Positions 13,608-24,429 of a stretch of DNA of 64,000 bases are shown here, piece by piece; position 1 is the stretch's first letter, and each line of letters starts with the position of its first letter. The DNA comes from Sipunculus nudus (lineage: Eukaryota > Annelida > Sipuncula > Golfingiida > Sipunculidae). A program made the position numbers and the translations under genes. A model generated the notes under the pieces. The model was given only the letters and a program-made list of their open reading frames with translations, was not told the origin of the DNA and did not search any database. The stretch covers positions 29,140,008 through 29,204,007 of the forward strand of contig CM049313.1 of the NCBI GenBank assembly GCA_026874595.1, in the 5' to 3' direction.

Positions 13608-13609
<2 letters not shown>
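13166..13609. other. AT-rich spacer
   Basis: No coding, RNA or clear repeat signal is visible. Confidence 0.4.

Positions 13610-13673
<64 letters not shown>
13610..13673. repeat. (TA)n microsatellite
   Basis: About 32 uninterrupted TA units are present. The 76-codon minus-strand frame reading YIYIYI across it is an artefact. Confidence 0.97.
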
Positions 13674-13676
<3 letters not shown>

Positions 13677-14477
13677 GTTAACAAAATTGTAATTTCTTAT
13701 CGAGATCCTTGTAATCGTACAGTAATTTGAAGTTGAAGGTAGCACATTCTGGTTAGATGCCCTTATCATGCATATATTATATACGTTTGAGAGTGAAATC
13801 AGTTGCAAACATACTTTAATATATTAATAAATATCCATATATTTGAAGTTGAAATGTGATGTTGAAACATCAGGAGTGAAATTATTTATTATTTTCCAAT
13901 TCATAAATTGGTGATTTACTCCACTGAGAGAGCATCCAAATATATACTAGTATAAGTCACATTTTTCTCGATAATAACACCGACGAATCCCCCCCCCCCC
14001 CCCCAATCGCATTACCGTGTGAGTAATGCACGGTCTCCCCACAGAGCTGAGCTCGGGGTGGGATCGACCGTGAAAAATTTCACGGCTCATCGGCTGATAC
14101 TCGGACTCGCGCACTGTGTTCTGCTGTCCCAGCCTATGCGCTCACAGATCACAAATGTCGAAAAAAAATGCAAAGATTGTCATAAGACTTAATCATATCA
14201 ATTATTTTACAACGAGTACTACATTTAAATACTAGGAGTGACATCTGCCAGTTATAAATGTATAGACGCGCATTTCATCATTGACATTAACATGTTACGA
14301 ACTTTTGAATATTTGGACTTTCCAGTTTATACCGTAATTTCATAGAAATATAAATATTAAAGCCCAACAACCTAAAGTTTGAATACATTGTTCAAAAACA
14401 TGTAGGAGAATAGTTGCGGAACAGAAAATCAATCATAATCTTGAGATGAGATGGGGTGAAATATATTACGTGAAAAT

Positions 14478-14481
<4 letters not shown>
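13674..14481. other. AT-rich spacer with a poly-C run and a hairpin
   Basis: A 16-base C run occupies 13989-14004. A CCGTGAAA-AA-TTTCACGG hairpin lies at 14068-14085 in a GC-richer patch (14020-14150) that loosely recalls a decayed tRNA-like repeat. No gene is recognised. Confidence 0.4.

Positions 14482-14529
<48 letters not shown>
14482..14529. repeat. (AT)n microsatellite
   Basis: An uninterrupted AT run. Confidence 0.95.
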
Positions 14530-14533
<4 letters not shown>

Positions 14534-15307
14534 TTTACAAATGAAAAAATAAAAACTTATAGTTTCCGATTATGTATCATGTATTGTATTATACACTCAT
14601 AAAAAGCAGAATCATGCATAAGCAATTTTAATATATGCATGCAACTATAATTATAATGAAACTGCATTTGGGCACAAGTTAACCAGTGCGTCTCTGTGAC
14701 TTCCGAGTTATACACATTGGATAACATCCAAGCACTTCTGACTGACTTCCGAGATGGCTTCCGAGCACAAAATCTTCCATAAAGTTCAGATTAAACAATG
14801 GATAACTATTATTCTTCACATGCAGAATGAAAAATAAAGATCTTATTCTATCGGGGAAAAAACAAAACGGTATTGAAGCGTTAGCATTTTGTATATGCTT
14901 TAAACTGCTTCCGTTGGTTTCCGGCTTCCGGCTTCCGACTTCCAAGTTTACATACACGACCGCGCCATGACACATTTAGTTTTGAATGAGAAGTTCCGCT
15001 TCACGTGAATCGGTGCTACAGTGATGAATGGAGGTAATAAATGTAATTATTTTTGTGTAACAACATTTTTTCTTCGATATTAAGCACATATAATACGACT
15101 ATATAAGCCTGTGATGCCAAATAATACCAGACAGGAAATATTTTGATCCGACGCTTAGAATGGGCGTTCTGTTGTGACTGCCATCATGACTCCAGGCCCT
15201 ATCAGTTTATTTCCGAAGGCCTGAGTGTCATGTTGTCATGGCTAGGTGGCCTACGGATACACTAAAGGTACGATGCTGTGCACAGGGGCTTGTCACAGAA
15301 GACTGAT
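14530..15307. other. Spacer with clustered CTTCCGA words
   Basis: Between about 14697 and 14945 the words GACTTCCGAG and GGCTTCCG recur six or more times, partly in tandem (TTCCGGCTTCCGGCTTCCGA). The overlapping 98-codon minus-strand frame follows these repeats and resembles no known protein. The rest is featureless. Confidence 0.4.
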
Positions 15308-15490
15308 TAAATAATATCTCGGAATGTTGATCCACAATGCACCAAGAATAAGCGATACAACCGATTGTGATCGACATAAACAACCCCTACCATGCACTTG
15401 ATAACAACAATCAAGGAGCTGAATATGTCACCACTGGGTTGTATCGCTTAATCCTGGGTTTTGTGGCTCAAAATTCCGGGATATTATTTT
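15308..15490. mobile_element. Short inverted-repeat element (MITE)
   Basis: The two ends are imperfect inverted repeats of about 50 bp. The left arm starts AAATAATATCTCGGAAT and reaches AAGCGATACAACC near 15362. The right arm starts GGGTTGTATCGCTT at about 15435 and ends CCGGGATATTATTT. About 70 bp of unique sequence separates them. The outer AATAATATC may include a duplicated AT-rich target. No coding capacity is present, so it would be non-autonomous. Confidence 0.65.
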
Positions 15491-15499
15491 TTCAGCTTC

Positions 15500-15725
15500 T
15501 GTGATACTGTGTATCCTCGTGGCCTACGGCCACCACAGGTATAATCATGTATACCCCTGGTGGCCTGAGGACACCACATGTATAATGCTATGTATCCTTG
15601 TGACCTATTTGCGGAAGGAAACAGATCGAGAAGGGCGCATCGCGGGCTGGTGGCCTGAGGCCATCTGGTGTCCAAAGGGCACCATGTGGCCTGAGGCCAC
15701 CCGGTGTCCAAAGGCCACCATTCGC
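15500..15725. repeat. Palindromic GTGGCCTNNGGCCAC minisatellite
   Basis: GTGGCCT(GA/AC)GGCCACC palindromes and variants recur about five times at intervals of 25 to 60 bp, with TGTATAATNNTGTATCC between the first units. Three overlapping frames (75-104 codons) on both strands are by-products. Confidence 0.65.
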
Positions 15726-15917
15726 GATAGTAATCTGCCTCCTGATAAACAGTATGCCTATATACCTATTTCGAGCCAAAGCGAGGCTCCTCTGACGTAG
15801 CTCATTAATAATATGTGGAGGCAGAAACCTTGGGAAGCCCCTTGCCTCTAGCCTTTGTTTGTATAGCACTCCAGCACTCCAGCAAGTACCTAGTTGTTTC
15901 AAAACTACAATAAAATC

Positions 15918-15998
15918 ATGGTATCCAGCTGTTGTGTAATTGGATGCACATCAAAGCTGGACAAATCAAGGGGCGTCACACTACACAGGATTCCATAA
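15918..15998 (+). pseudogene. THAP-domain first-exon fragment
   Basis: A strong start context (ATC-ATG-G) opens a 26-residue frame. It reads Met-Val-Ser-Ser followed by CCVIGCTSKLDKSRGVTLHR, then Ile-Pro and a stop. This is the N-terminal part of the THAP zinc finger: two of the C2CH ligands (C-x4-C, counting from the second of the paired cysteines) and the G-V-x-L/F-H-R-I/F-P strand. THAP domains are DNA-binding modules of some transcription factors and of P-element and Kolobok-type transposases. The rest of the domain (second Cys, His, AVPTIF) is not found nearby. The stop falls in CCATAAGT, which differs from a donor CCA|GTAAGT by one missing G, so this may be a dead exon 1. It could also be a transposase leftover. 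Confidence 0.7.
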
Positions 15999-17210
15999 GT
16001 CCTGTGTTTGCTGCACCCCCCCCCCCCCCCTCACTATTAGGTTTGATGCTATTTTTCGTTATTTAATTAATAGATATGATATTTCAAAACATGACCTCCT
16101 GAAAAAGTGTCCACAAAGGCCTAAAATCGGCAATTTTATAAACTAATTTTGGTACAGATATTTAAAAAATAGGCCTATAATGGGTTAATGAACAGAGTGT
16201 ACACTTGGAAAGTATTATCTTGAGACATGTACAGTGTTAAATTCAGTCAAAGCTACCCTCTCTACCTAAATTTAATGGGTCAATCTGATAAAAATAATTG
16301 CGAAACTCTCTTACAAAATTTTCACCATCAAACTTTAATATAAAAATGCATTTTAAAACCTAACTGTTATTTTGGGTAGGCCTATAAACTGGCAAACTAG
16401 TCCTAATCATCGATTCGATCAGTTTAGTCCAGTAAAATGGTCAATTCAGTTACAAATCTTGTTTTAAATTTAAAAATTCACTTTTTGAAGATAGTTTATT
16501 GAATAAAATAAGTATCGAATAATATCTATATTTTGAGTATTAATTCGGTTTTTGAGCTGAAGCACAGCAGAAATTTGACGGGTATGTTCCAGTGAAACAG
16601 CATGGGGGTATTCATTTTATTTTTCTAAATTTGTTTAAAATCTGGTTTAATTGAAACATTTTACTTAAATTTTGAATTTTAATTTAAAATTTAAAAATAT
16701 TATAGTGATAATGATATTTTGCATTAAAGATGATGAGGTCAGTCTTAAAACTTCAACTGCTTTACAGACTTCAATGAAACTTAAGTGTCATCACATTTCC
16801 CTTTCATAAAATACAGTGCATTTAAGATTCTCTTATTCAAGTTAAAAATTTGAATAGGTTTATATATATTTTACGTATTGAAGTCAGCAGCATAGCAATA
16901 CTTTTCCATTAAAATGGCACGGCCAAGTTTTAATGTAATATTGCGAAAAAGGGTGACCAAATAAGTCATAATATTACAAAATTAACACAAAATTTGATGG
17001 ACAAAATTCAAAGAAATTGTGTCATAACGTGTCAGATCTACAACTTCAAAATTTTGTTGAAAAGTTCTAAAATATTTTTATATTTAATGTAACTGTCAGC
17101 TTCTTGTGTTAATCTTGTGATGTATCTGACAGGACAGCAAAACCTGAGTGTGATTATTCCATTGAAACAAAATTTTATATGTATTATTCATTTTCATTAG
17201 AATAAGTTTA
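15999..17210. other. AT-rich spacer with a poly-C run
   Basis: A 15-base C run lies at 16016-16030. The remainder is AT-rich and shows no gene, RNA or repeat that I recognise. Confidence 0.4.
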
Positions 17211-17292
17211 CCAAATTTAAAACCTCAATTTATCAAAAATCAATTTATCAAAAAAGTGGCCTGGAAATAAACAATTAGAACAGAACCGGACT

Positions 17293-17670
17293 TTGGTTAG
17301 GCTTTGTGTGAAAAAAAACCTGCCAAAGCTACCAGATATCACAAGGTACCTAGCCCTTGTACATAGTTGCCCGGTCACACCGGAAATTGGCTGGGAGGTA
17401 CATCTGCCTTTAGTAGCAGTAATTACCATATTCATATTAAAGCACCTTCGGTACATGACCACATACAATGTAATTCATACAAAATCATCTGAGCCCTTGA
17501 GTAAAGACCAGTGCAAAGTATTCATAGATATCTGGGTTCCCAAGCTCAGACTAGCATCTGGTATTGTCTGTCCACAAACTGGACAAAGAACCATCAATTG
17601 CATAAGGATCAGGCAGCACTGTACAATCATCTGTGGCCAATTTGCTCATATACACCTGCTGATTTGCTGA
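17293..17670 (+). other. Unassigned 125-codon open frame
   Basis: The frame is less AT-rich than its surroundings and has balanced amino-acid use, including CPVTPEIGWEV and CKVFIDIWVPKLRL. A shifted frame (17511-17705) is also open. I recognise no domain. It lies just upstream of the LINE remnant in the same orientation, so it may be decayed upstream LINE or other transposon sequence. It could also be chance. Confidence 0.25.
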
Positions 17671-17869
17671 GGTTAATTACTTGGCATATGAGGATGCTCT
17701 GTTGACTAAAGTTGGGTTTGATTGTTAATATTCTGATGGAAGCGTGGAGACAGCCATTGTCCTTCTCAGTGGAGTGACCAGTGCTGGGCAATGTTTTGCC
17801 TCCAGCAGGAAACCCAGTGCATATCAATGAGGTCAGGTCATATTACAATGAGCGCGAAATTGGTCTATA

Positions 17870-19420
17870 TATCCAATAGGCGGGGGCCTAGATCTATAGC
17901 TCAACTGCACTTTATGTTATGGATGACGAATGGATGGCTGCAAAGAACAGAAAACAAGTTACAACAACCTGCTTACTAGATATTAAAAAAGGGTTTGATT
18001 GCCTTAATCATAAAATAATTCTTGAAAAATTATTTAGTTATGGTATACGTAAAAAAGAACTTTCTTGGTTTACTAATGGTACAGTACCTCGATACCAACA
18101 CCATCACCAAGATAAGTCCTTTGAATGTAAACTCTCGGAGAATGACAGTCCAGTGGAAAGTTCTTGCAACAACACAGAAAGTAAACTTTAGTCAAAATGT
18201 ATAACATCCAGGAGAAAAGTTTCGTCGGATAAAGTCCTGACACACGCTTCTGCGTCCGCTGGAATCTGCTCTGCTCTCTGCCCCCTGTTCTAAAAAACAG
18301 CCCTTTATATACCTTCACACCTCAAGCCGGGAATTTTCCACTTCTAGAACAGTCTATAAGGTCTTGCCCAACACACGTTTCAGGAATTCTCTAGAAAGAC
18401 ATAGCCGTGTGTCTCTACACATACCAGGCTCATCACGTGACCCACGAACAGGCGTGAAAATCCAAAGCTCACATGACAACGAGAGTTCAACCAGTACGGA
18501 TTAACATAAAATGTAACAACAACACGAGTTACGCCCGTGTCACATAATAAAACACCTGTAACAATATCCAAAGCGAAAAACTGTAAAAATAGGTGCTCCG
18601 CAGGGAACTGTCCTTGGTCCGGTCATATTTCTTATATTTCGATGTTCCTGAATTCACCGACTGCAAATGCATGATGTACGCGGATGATACCATTCACACT
18701 ATACTTTAGTTCAAGCTCAATGAATAAAGCTATTCAAGGCCTTCAGCTGGGCTTGAACAAAGTCAATGAATGGTTCACTAGACACAGACTAATGATAAAC
18801 CAGGATAAATCGGTTGCACTTCTACTTAGCAAACAACAAGATGAATGTAATTAATCGTCTTAAGAAATGTAACCAGGATATACCTTAAAAAAAAGCGTTC
18901 AGCTTCTTGGTGTAAATTTGGATAGCGATATAAAATGGTCTGATGTGTCATGTTTACAAAAAAAACTGAAACTTAGAATTGGACTTTTATATCGAGTAAG
19001 CAATTTTTACCGCAAGCGGCCTTGCGCACTCTGTATAATGCTCTACAAATTATTCAAAAAACGGGCAACGCGTATAGAAACTAAAACCTTCGATAATTCT
19101 TTACCTTCAGCAGATCTTATCAGACAAATGAACTGGATGACTTTGGATAAACGTTACCGCTACTTTTTATTAGTTTTAGTTTTTAAATGTTTCACATGCC
19201 AAGCACCAAACTATTTGATCATTTTTTGAAGCTTTAACGGAAACCCATGGATACCAAACAAGGGGACTTCTACCTAAACCCAAATCTGAACATTACAAGT
19301 CCTCATTTGCCTATTCTGGACCTATAGTTGAACAAACTGCCAACTCATATCCGATTTCTTACGTACGTCACTTCCCGTATTTAAGAGAGAGTTAAAGCAG
19401 TTTCTCTCCAAGTTTTGATA
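17870..19420 (+). pseudogene. LINE (non-LTR retrotransposon) reverse transcriptase remnant
   Basis: The parts appear in the expected order but in shifting frames. At 17919-18100 the motif LLDIKKGFDCLNHK contains the first catalytic Asp, followed by KLFSYGI and WF..G..PRYQ. At 18590-18640 GAPQGTVLGPVIFLIF appears. MYADDT, the catalytic YxDD, lies near 18670. WFTRHRLMINQDKS follows near 18765, and LLGVNLDSDIKWSD near 18905. A C-terminal RYFLLVLVFKCF...APNYL and a final FKRELKQFLSKF end at about 19415. Several stops and frameshifts occur, and an LTR-like segment splits the palm domain near 18150-18575. The motif style resembles CR1/Jockey-type LINEs; the clade is not certain. It is non-functional. 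Confidence 0.88.
18150..18575 (-). mobile_element. LTR-like insertion (probable solo LTR) inside the LINE
   Basis: It interrupts the reverse transcriptase between the RYQ and GAPQGTVLGP motifs, which should be about 25-30 residues apart. On the minus strand it opens TGTTACAGG, contains a TATA box (GTATATAAAGG, plus-strand 18302-18313) about 250 bp in, and closes near GTGTTGTTGCA. This is the U3-R-U5 layout of a long terminal repeat. I could not identify a convincing target duplication, so the borders are approximate. No internal retroelement genes are next to it. Confidence 0.5.
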
Positions 19421-21203
19421 CTAAATAATCAGCATTTCTACTTCCGTGAATCACATTAACTCTTGTGGTTTAAATGTACATTTTTGCATATGGATCTTTA
19501 TCCGATATTTAACATTGTGGACTGTGTATATGTTACACATGTGATTGTTTTACTTATCATGTTTCGCCGACATCCGTTTATAGTATCATGTAGGATTTTA
19601 ACATTTGATTTATGTCTTAGTATACACATTGTAGTTCTTATTTATCTCATTACCTATTCATATATTCTATGATCTACTTCTATTGTAATAATATATATGC
19701 AATTGTAACAGAACCCCACTGAAAAACAGCATTAAGCTGAATGGGCTTACCTGATAATATATAAATACTGCATCCACCATCATCTTTCAATTTCCTAAAT
19801 ATCAATCCCCACCCCCTCCAAGTTTTGATCTGCTAACTATACCCCTGCAAATATAAAGTTAATAATAAAGAGATGGATCATATAGTGTGAAAAACGCTAG
19901 GAAAATGTCAGATAAGAAAAAGTTATAAGAAAATGACCAAGAAAAATAACAAGTTTTACCGAAATGAACACATAGCAATTCAAGTGTCTGTGCTTTATCT
20001 CTTGAACACAGTATAATATCCATTTGCCAAATTCATGTTGAAATCTTCAAAAATTTATTATTTAATAAAACAATTTATTATTTGAATAAAGAATTGTTTA
20101 AAGCCTAGAGTAGCGCACAATTGCATTTCAATCTAAATACGAAATCGGACATATTATAATCTCAAGAGCAAAATGAATGATTACGGAACAGCCCGCGTAG
20201 TCAGGAAATCCCTCGCGCACAGTTCGACTGACCGAGCGATCGATCCATTGGAATAGTGTTGAACTTGAACTGGACATATCAAAACCGGTGGTATAAGTAT
20301 TATGGTATAAATTTTAACCGAGAACCATAAATTCTACAAATATCCAGTAAGAAGTGTAAATTATTACGGGAAATTAACATTGTATTACATCGCACGTTTC
20401 ACAATGTATTTAGCCTTAAACACGGAATAAACCACTAATACCTTTACATGCATTAGTAAAATATACTATGATATGTCTGTTTAAGCATTTCGTCCGACAG
20501 GAATTACTAATACCCTGATTCAGAGCAAATGTGGCTAAAATCCATATATCCATTTAAAAGTAATGACACTTTCGATCTATATCTGTGTTCCTTTCCGTTC
20601 TGTAGATTAGGCCCCTGTTCCGCGTTCCGTTCCGTGCCAGCCCGATGTCCGACTTGCAACCTCTGATATTTAGGACAGTGTGTAAAACCCGGACCCCACG
20701 GATCCCGGACCTCAGAACTCAATTTCCTTATTTTCCATTATTTATACCGATAAAACACCCCTGTTACTGATAAAAGAATAGAGCATAGTCCATAAATGTT
20801 ACAGCTTTGTAAATGACCGATTCTATGAAAGAATTAAGAAATAAATGAATTGGTGAAGACGGACCCCAACTGCTTTAAGTTTTGAGGACTTTTCCATTTG
20901 GCTGACCCCAGTAACCACCGCTCATATTTTTTTTTATTTATGACTCAGTAAGAAAAGAAATACCACTCATGTCACACATGAGTACATTATCATTTGTTAT
21001 TTTAAGTGAAATTTAATTGTGCGGGCATATATTAATAGGCATGTATTTGACGAGGTGAGCCATCGGTCATTGCAGATCTGAGAATTATATTGGCCCGGGA
21101 GCTCTTCCGTAGCCTATAATACAGGTTTCGTGTTCCATTCGTATTTTTTTTTAACTTCGAACAACGTGCAATATAAAGTTGTAATAACATAATTACCTAA
21201 AGT
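19421..21203. other. AT-rich spacer
   Basis: I find no recognisable gene. The GC-richer patch around 20590-20710 has CGGACCCCACGGATCCCGGACC-like words that recur inverted near 22890-22915, suggesting a shared short repeat. The 71-codon minus-strand frame there (20507-20722) is unassigned. Confidence 0.35.
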
Positions 21204-21257
21204 AAAATGTTGATGACCTGCATTTCAAGCGACTTAGGTACCAGTACACGAATAATG

Positions 21258-21324
<67 letters not shown>

Positions 21325-21545
21325 TTACCACGCTTTTAATTGTAAACGATGTAGACATACACTCAAAAAAACAGATTGTTTGAATCAACCAAAAATGTTG
21401 ATGACCTGCATTTCAAGCGACTTAGGTACCGGTACAAGAATAATGATTTTATATATATATATATATATATATACTTATCACGCTTTTAATTGTAAACGAT
21501 GTAGACATACACTCAAAAAATAGATTGTTTGAATCAACCAAAAAA
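21204..21545. repeat. Tandem duplication (188 bp) with internal (AT)n
   Basis: Two copies start at 21204 and 21392, each opening AAAATGTTGATGACCTGCAT. Each contains an AT run (about 21261-21322 and a shorter one at 21450-21472) and continues into ACACTCAAAAA. The second copy grades into the fold-back element, so the duplication includes that element's left end. Confidence 0.9.
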
Positions 21546-22563
21546 TTGGTTGATTCCAACCAAATTAATTGGTCAAAATATGTCCAAAAAAATTATTGTT
21601 TAAAAAAAACAATTTTTTTGGTCGTAATCAAACAACAGGTATTGGTCAAATCAACCTATATATTGGTCAGAGCAACCAACACAGCTGATCATTTAAACCA
21701 ACAAAATTGGTCAGTTTTACCAAAATAATATGGTTATTCTCAACCAATTTACTTTGGTTGAGGTCAACCAAAACAAACTGGTTAAATCAAATAATAAATT
21801 GGTCACATGATCCAATTCAAATTGGTCAGACTAGTGGACACATTTATGTGTGCACTGCTACTTTCAGTCCCTTTTCAGTTGTTTTATTCTTCAGATTGAT
21901 AGGGAGTCTTCTTATAAGTCATTCTTTAGTTTCGGGTTGCTCTGGTGTGGGTTTCAAGGGGAAACACAAATTCCGTCCGGTCTTGGAATCGAACCTGTGA
22001 CCGTTCGTAAACAAGTCAGACGTTTTGCCCCTCAGTCAGTGAAGCTTGCATCTTTTGTGTCTGATTTGGAGCACTTTTGTGTCTGATGTTCAAACTGACC
22101 AATCGGTTTGGTCAGTGCTCGACCAATCAGTTGGTAAAATAACCAATATGTTGATAAAATTAACCAATGCTTAACTCAACCAAGAAAACTGGTTAAATAT
22201 ATGCAACCAAACGGTCGACCATTAAAAATTGGCCAAAATGACCGATGAGTTTGGTTACAAGTTGATTGAAATTACCAATGTGTTGGTTAAATCAACCAAT
22301 ATCATCTCAAACAACCAAATTGGTCAAATATGTGTACTAAAGTAACCAATATTTTGGTTATCAATTGACCAATATATCGGTTAAACCCACTTACAGTATT
22401 TTTATTCTGTTAACCAATAAAAATTGGTCAAAACAACCAACTGGTTGGGTTAGTACTTTAACAATGCATTGGTTAAGATAAACAATATCTTGGTTAAAAC
22501 AACCAAAACTGGCTTAACCAATTAAATTAGTTATATATTTAACCAATCTGTTTTTGAGTGTAT
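21507..22563. mobile_element. Fold-back element with AACCAA/TTGGTT subterminal arrays
   Basis: The ends ATACACTCAAAAA (21507-21519) and TTTTTGAGTGTAT (22551-22563) are exact inverted repeats. The left arm (to about 21835) is full of ATTGGT words, and the right arm (from about 22090) is full of ACCAAT words, so the arms mirror each other loosely. The centre (21840-22085) is unrelated and carries a tRNA-like segment on the minus strand. No transposase is visible. The family is not assigned. Confidence 0.7.
21985..22045 (-). repeat. tRNA-like (SINE head) fragment
   Basis: On the minus strand, GGTTCGATTCC (plus 21985-21995) matches a pol III B box closely. About 35 bp upstream a weak A-box-like TGACTGAGGGG occurs. 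It is probably the decayed head of a tRNA-derived SINE inside the fold-back element. Confidence 0.4.
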
Positions 22564-23159
22564 GGAATGAATAGAAAACATGAATAAAAAAGAGACAAAT
22601 GTAAAAATACTAAACACAATAGCTTTACCACATTGGAATTATGCCTTTACGTGATATTCGAATATTTACTAAATGGTAAAACAAGGAGCGAAAGGGGTCC
22701 GTGGGAACCATGAAGGAGGTCCGTGCACGCATCAGGGTCCATTGAGTGTTAATTGTCAAATCATATTACAAAAACAGGCTTATTTATATATTTTTGACCA
22801 AACATTATTTAAATACGTCTATAGTTACGTTTCTGTTTAAATATCTCGACAAAGAACAATGGCCGGGAGTTTTAAGAATTATAAATTTTTTTTGGGATCC
22901 GGGGTCCGTGGGGTCCGACCCTGCCGACCCTGGAAACGGCTGCGGCTATAAGCCAGGCAACTGGTGCACACTTAACGGGAACATCTGTCGCCGTTTTCAA
23001 AGGAATAAAACTCAGAGGTAGCTTGTTACACATCGGATATCAAACCATTGTGTGCACCCATATCTTAAATAATTACATTGTAAGAGTAACAAAGCGACAC
23101 CACCTGAATACAGCAGTCGTACTTGTAATAACTACCTGAGAACTCAAATATAGAAAATT
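22564..23159. other. AT-rich spacer
   Basis: It contains GTCCGTGGGGTCCG words near 22890-22920 and no recognised gene. Confidence 0.35.
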
Positions 23160-23165
23160 ACAGCA

Positions 23166-23450
23166 GCAGAATTAGGGCTGTAGGCTTTTCAGGAACATTT
23201 AAAACATAAACATGTTAAGATTCTCTTAGACAACAGTACAGCTGTTGCCTATTTACAGAATATGGGGGGAACACATTCTATCAGGTGTAACAAAATAACA
23301 ATTTCAATCTGGAATTGGGCAAACAATAACAATGTATGGCTAAGTGCAGCACACATACCAGGTGTTGACAATGGGCTAGCAGACAAAGAAAGTAGGCATA
23401 TGGAGGACGACTGGTCCACATTTGGTAGGAACCAATCACAGTACAGTTAA
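23166..23450 (+). pseudogene. DIRS-type retrotransposon RNase H remnant
   Basis: The frame reads AELGL, a stop (TAG at 23181), then a continuous stretch with VKILLDNSTAVAYLQNMGG, WNWANNNNVWLSAAHIPG and ADKESR. The aspartate in LLDN, the H-I-P-G and the N-x-x-A-D-x-x-S-R motifs are the RNase H-like core found downstream of reverse transcriptase in DIRS and related tyrosine-recombinase retroelements. The reverse transcriptase that should precede it is absent. The reading beyond ADKESR (from about 23413) enters a short sequence that also occurs inverted at 42215-42262, so the retroelement homology probably ends there. Confidence 0.8.
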
Positions 23451-23604
23451 CATAAGTGGTGTCCTACGGGCGTGTTCTTTCCCAATTCCCAGCGGGCGTA
23501 TTATTTAACAGTTTGTTTTAGGTCTTGGTTGTAAAGACAGCTATGTTGGAGGCCAATATTTTGGTCCGGGAACCGGCACGTGCAGCTGAGTGGTAAAGGC
23601 CGCC

Positions 23605-23632
23605 CTTATTGACACACGGGTGTGTCAATAAG
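23605..23632. repeat. Perfect 13-bp hairpin
   Basis: CTTATTGACACAC, GG, GTGTGTCAATAAG. The same word forms the end of the neighbouring MITE, so this looks like two element ends meeting head to head. Confidence 0.9.
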
Positions 23633-23639
23633 GTCCAGC

Positions 23640-23759
23640 TTATTGACACACGGTTTAACTGCGCATGCGTCAAATCTGTCACACTCCCGCTAGATGGCAG
23701 GGCGTTCACCGTGTGTCACTAACACCCCCGTCGTGATACCCGAAACCGTGTGTCAATAA
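23640..23759. mobile_element. 120-bp MITE with 17-bp terminal inverted repeats
   Basis: TTATTGACACACGGTTT at 23640-23656 is the exact reverse complement of the right end at 23743-23759. The interior (TGCGCATGCG, CACTCCCGCTAG) is GC-richer than the flanks and contains a further partial end, CCGTGTGTCA, at 23709. No coding capacity is present. Confidence 0.8.
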
Positions 23760-24429
23760 CGCGAGTTGTTGTTACTATAGCAGGTCTTAATTATCGGGCC
23801 GTGTAGGAGAAGTGGTAGCTTTGGACTAATCAGGTGTTACCATTGGGGTCCTTTGATCTCTGACACAAATGTTTAACATTTATAATAGTTTATTACTTTC
23901 ATCGCCTAGGTATATTAATTAGTTTAGAAACCTATTTTTACCAGGCGGGGTACTACTAATTTCGGGGATGAAAATTACATCCCTGACGAAATTATTAAAC
24001 TCATTTAAAAATTTTAAATATATTCAGCAATTTAAAAATAAAATATAACTTACATACATATATCTCGTTTTATTCAATATCATTTTTCTAATCAGAAAAT
24101 AATAAACAAGGATAATAGGAACAAATAAGCTTTATTGAAATTAATACAAAATATAGTAAGTTAATCATAGTTTTTTATTACTAAATATACAAACTTGATA
24201 AGCACATAGATACTGAATAATTGAATAATTGCTATTAACCTGGAGAAGTGGATACTTTATTACTCTAATTTTAATAGAGACGTGATTACTGAGAATTTTG
24301 TCACATTCTTCTTTATGAGATGTATACTTTTCCAGATTTTCACGATGTAAAAGTGTACATGTTCAAAATCAGAGAAACAAACCGAAAATGAAATTGGCTA
24401 AGTTACTACGATCCATGGAATGGTCATAT
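23760..24429. other. AT-rich spacer
   Basis: A weak tRNA-like segment (GTAGGAGAAGTGGTAGC...GGGGTCCTTTGATCTC) lies near 23805-23865. It is too degenerate to call. Nothing else is recognised. Confidence 0.3.

Noticed and set aside
13610-13673. Minus-strand ORF at 13578-13808 containing YIYIYI
   Set aside because: A direct translation of (TA)n.
14020-14150. tRNA-like or snRNA-like GC-rich segment with a hairpin
   Set aside because: No complete A and B boxes or cloverleaf could be drawn.
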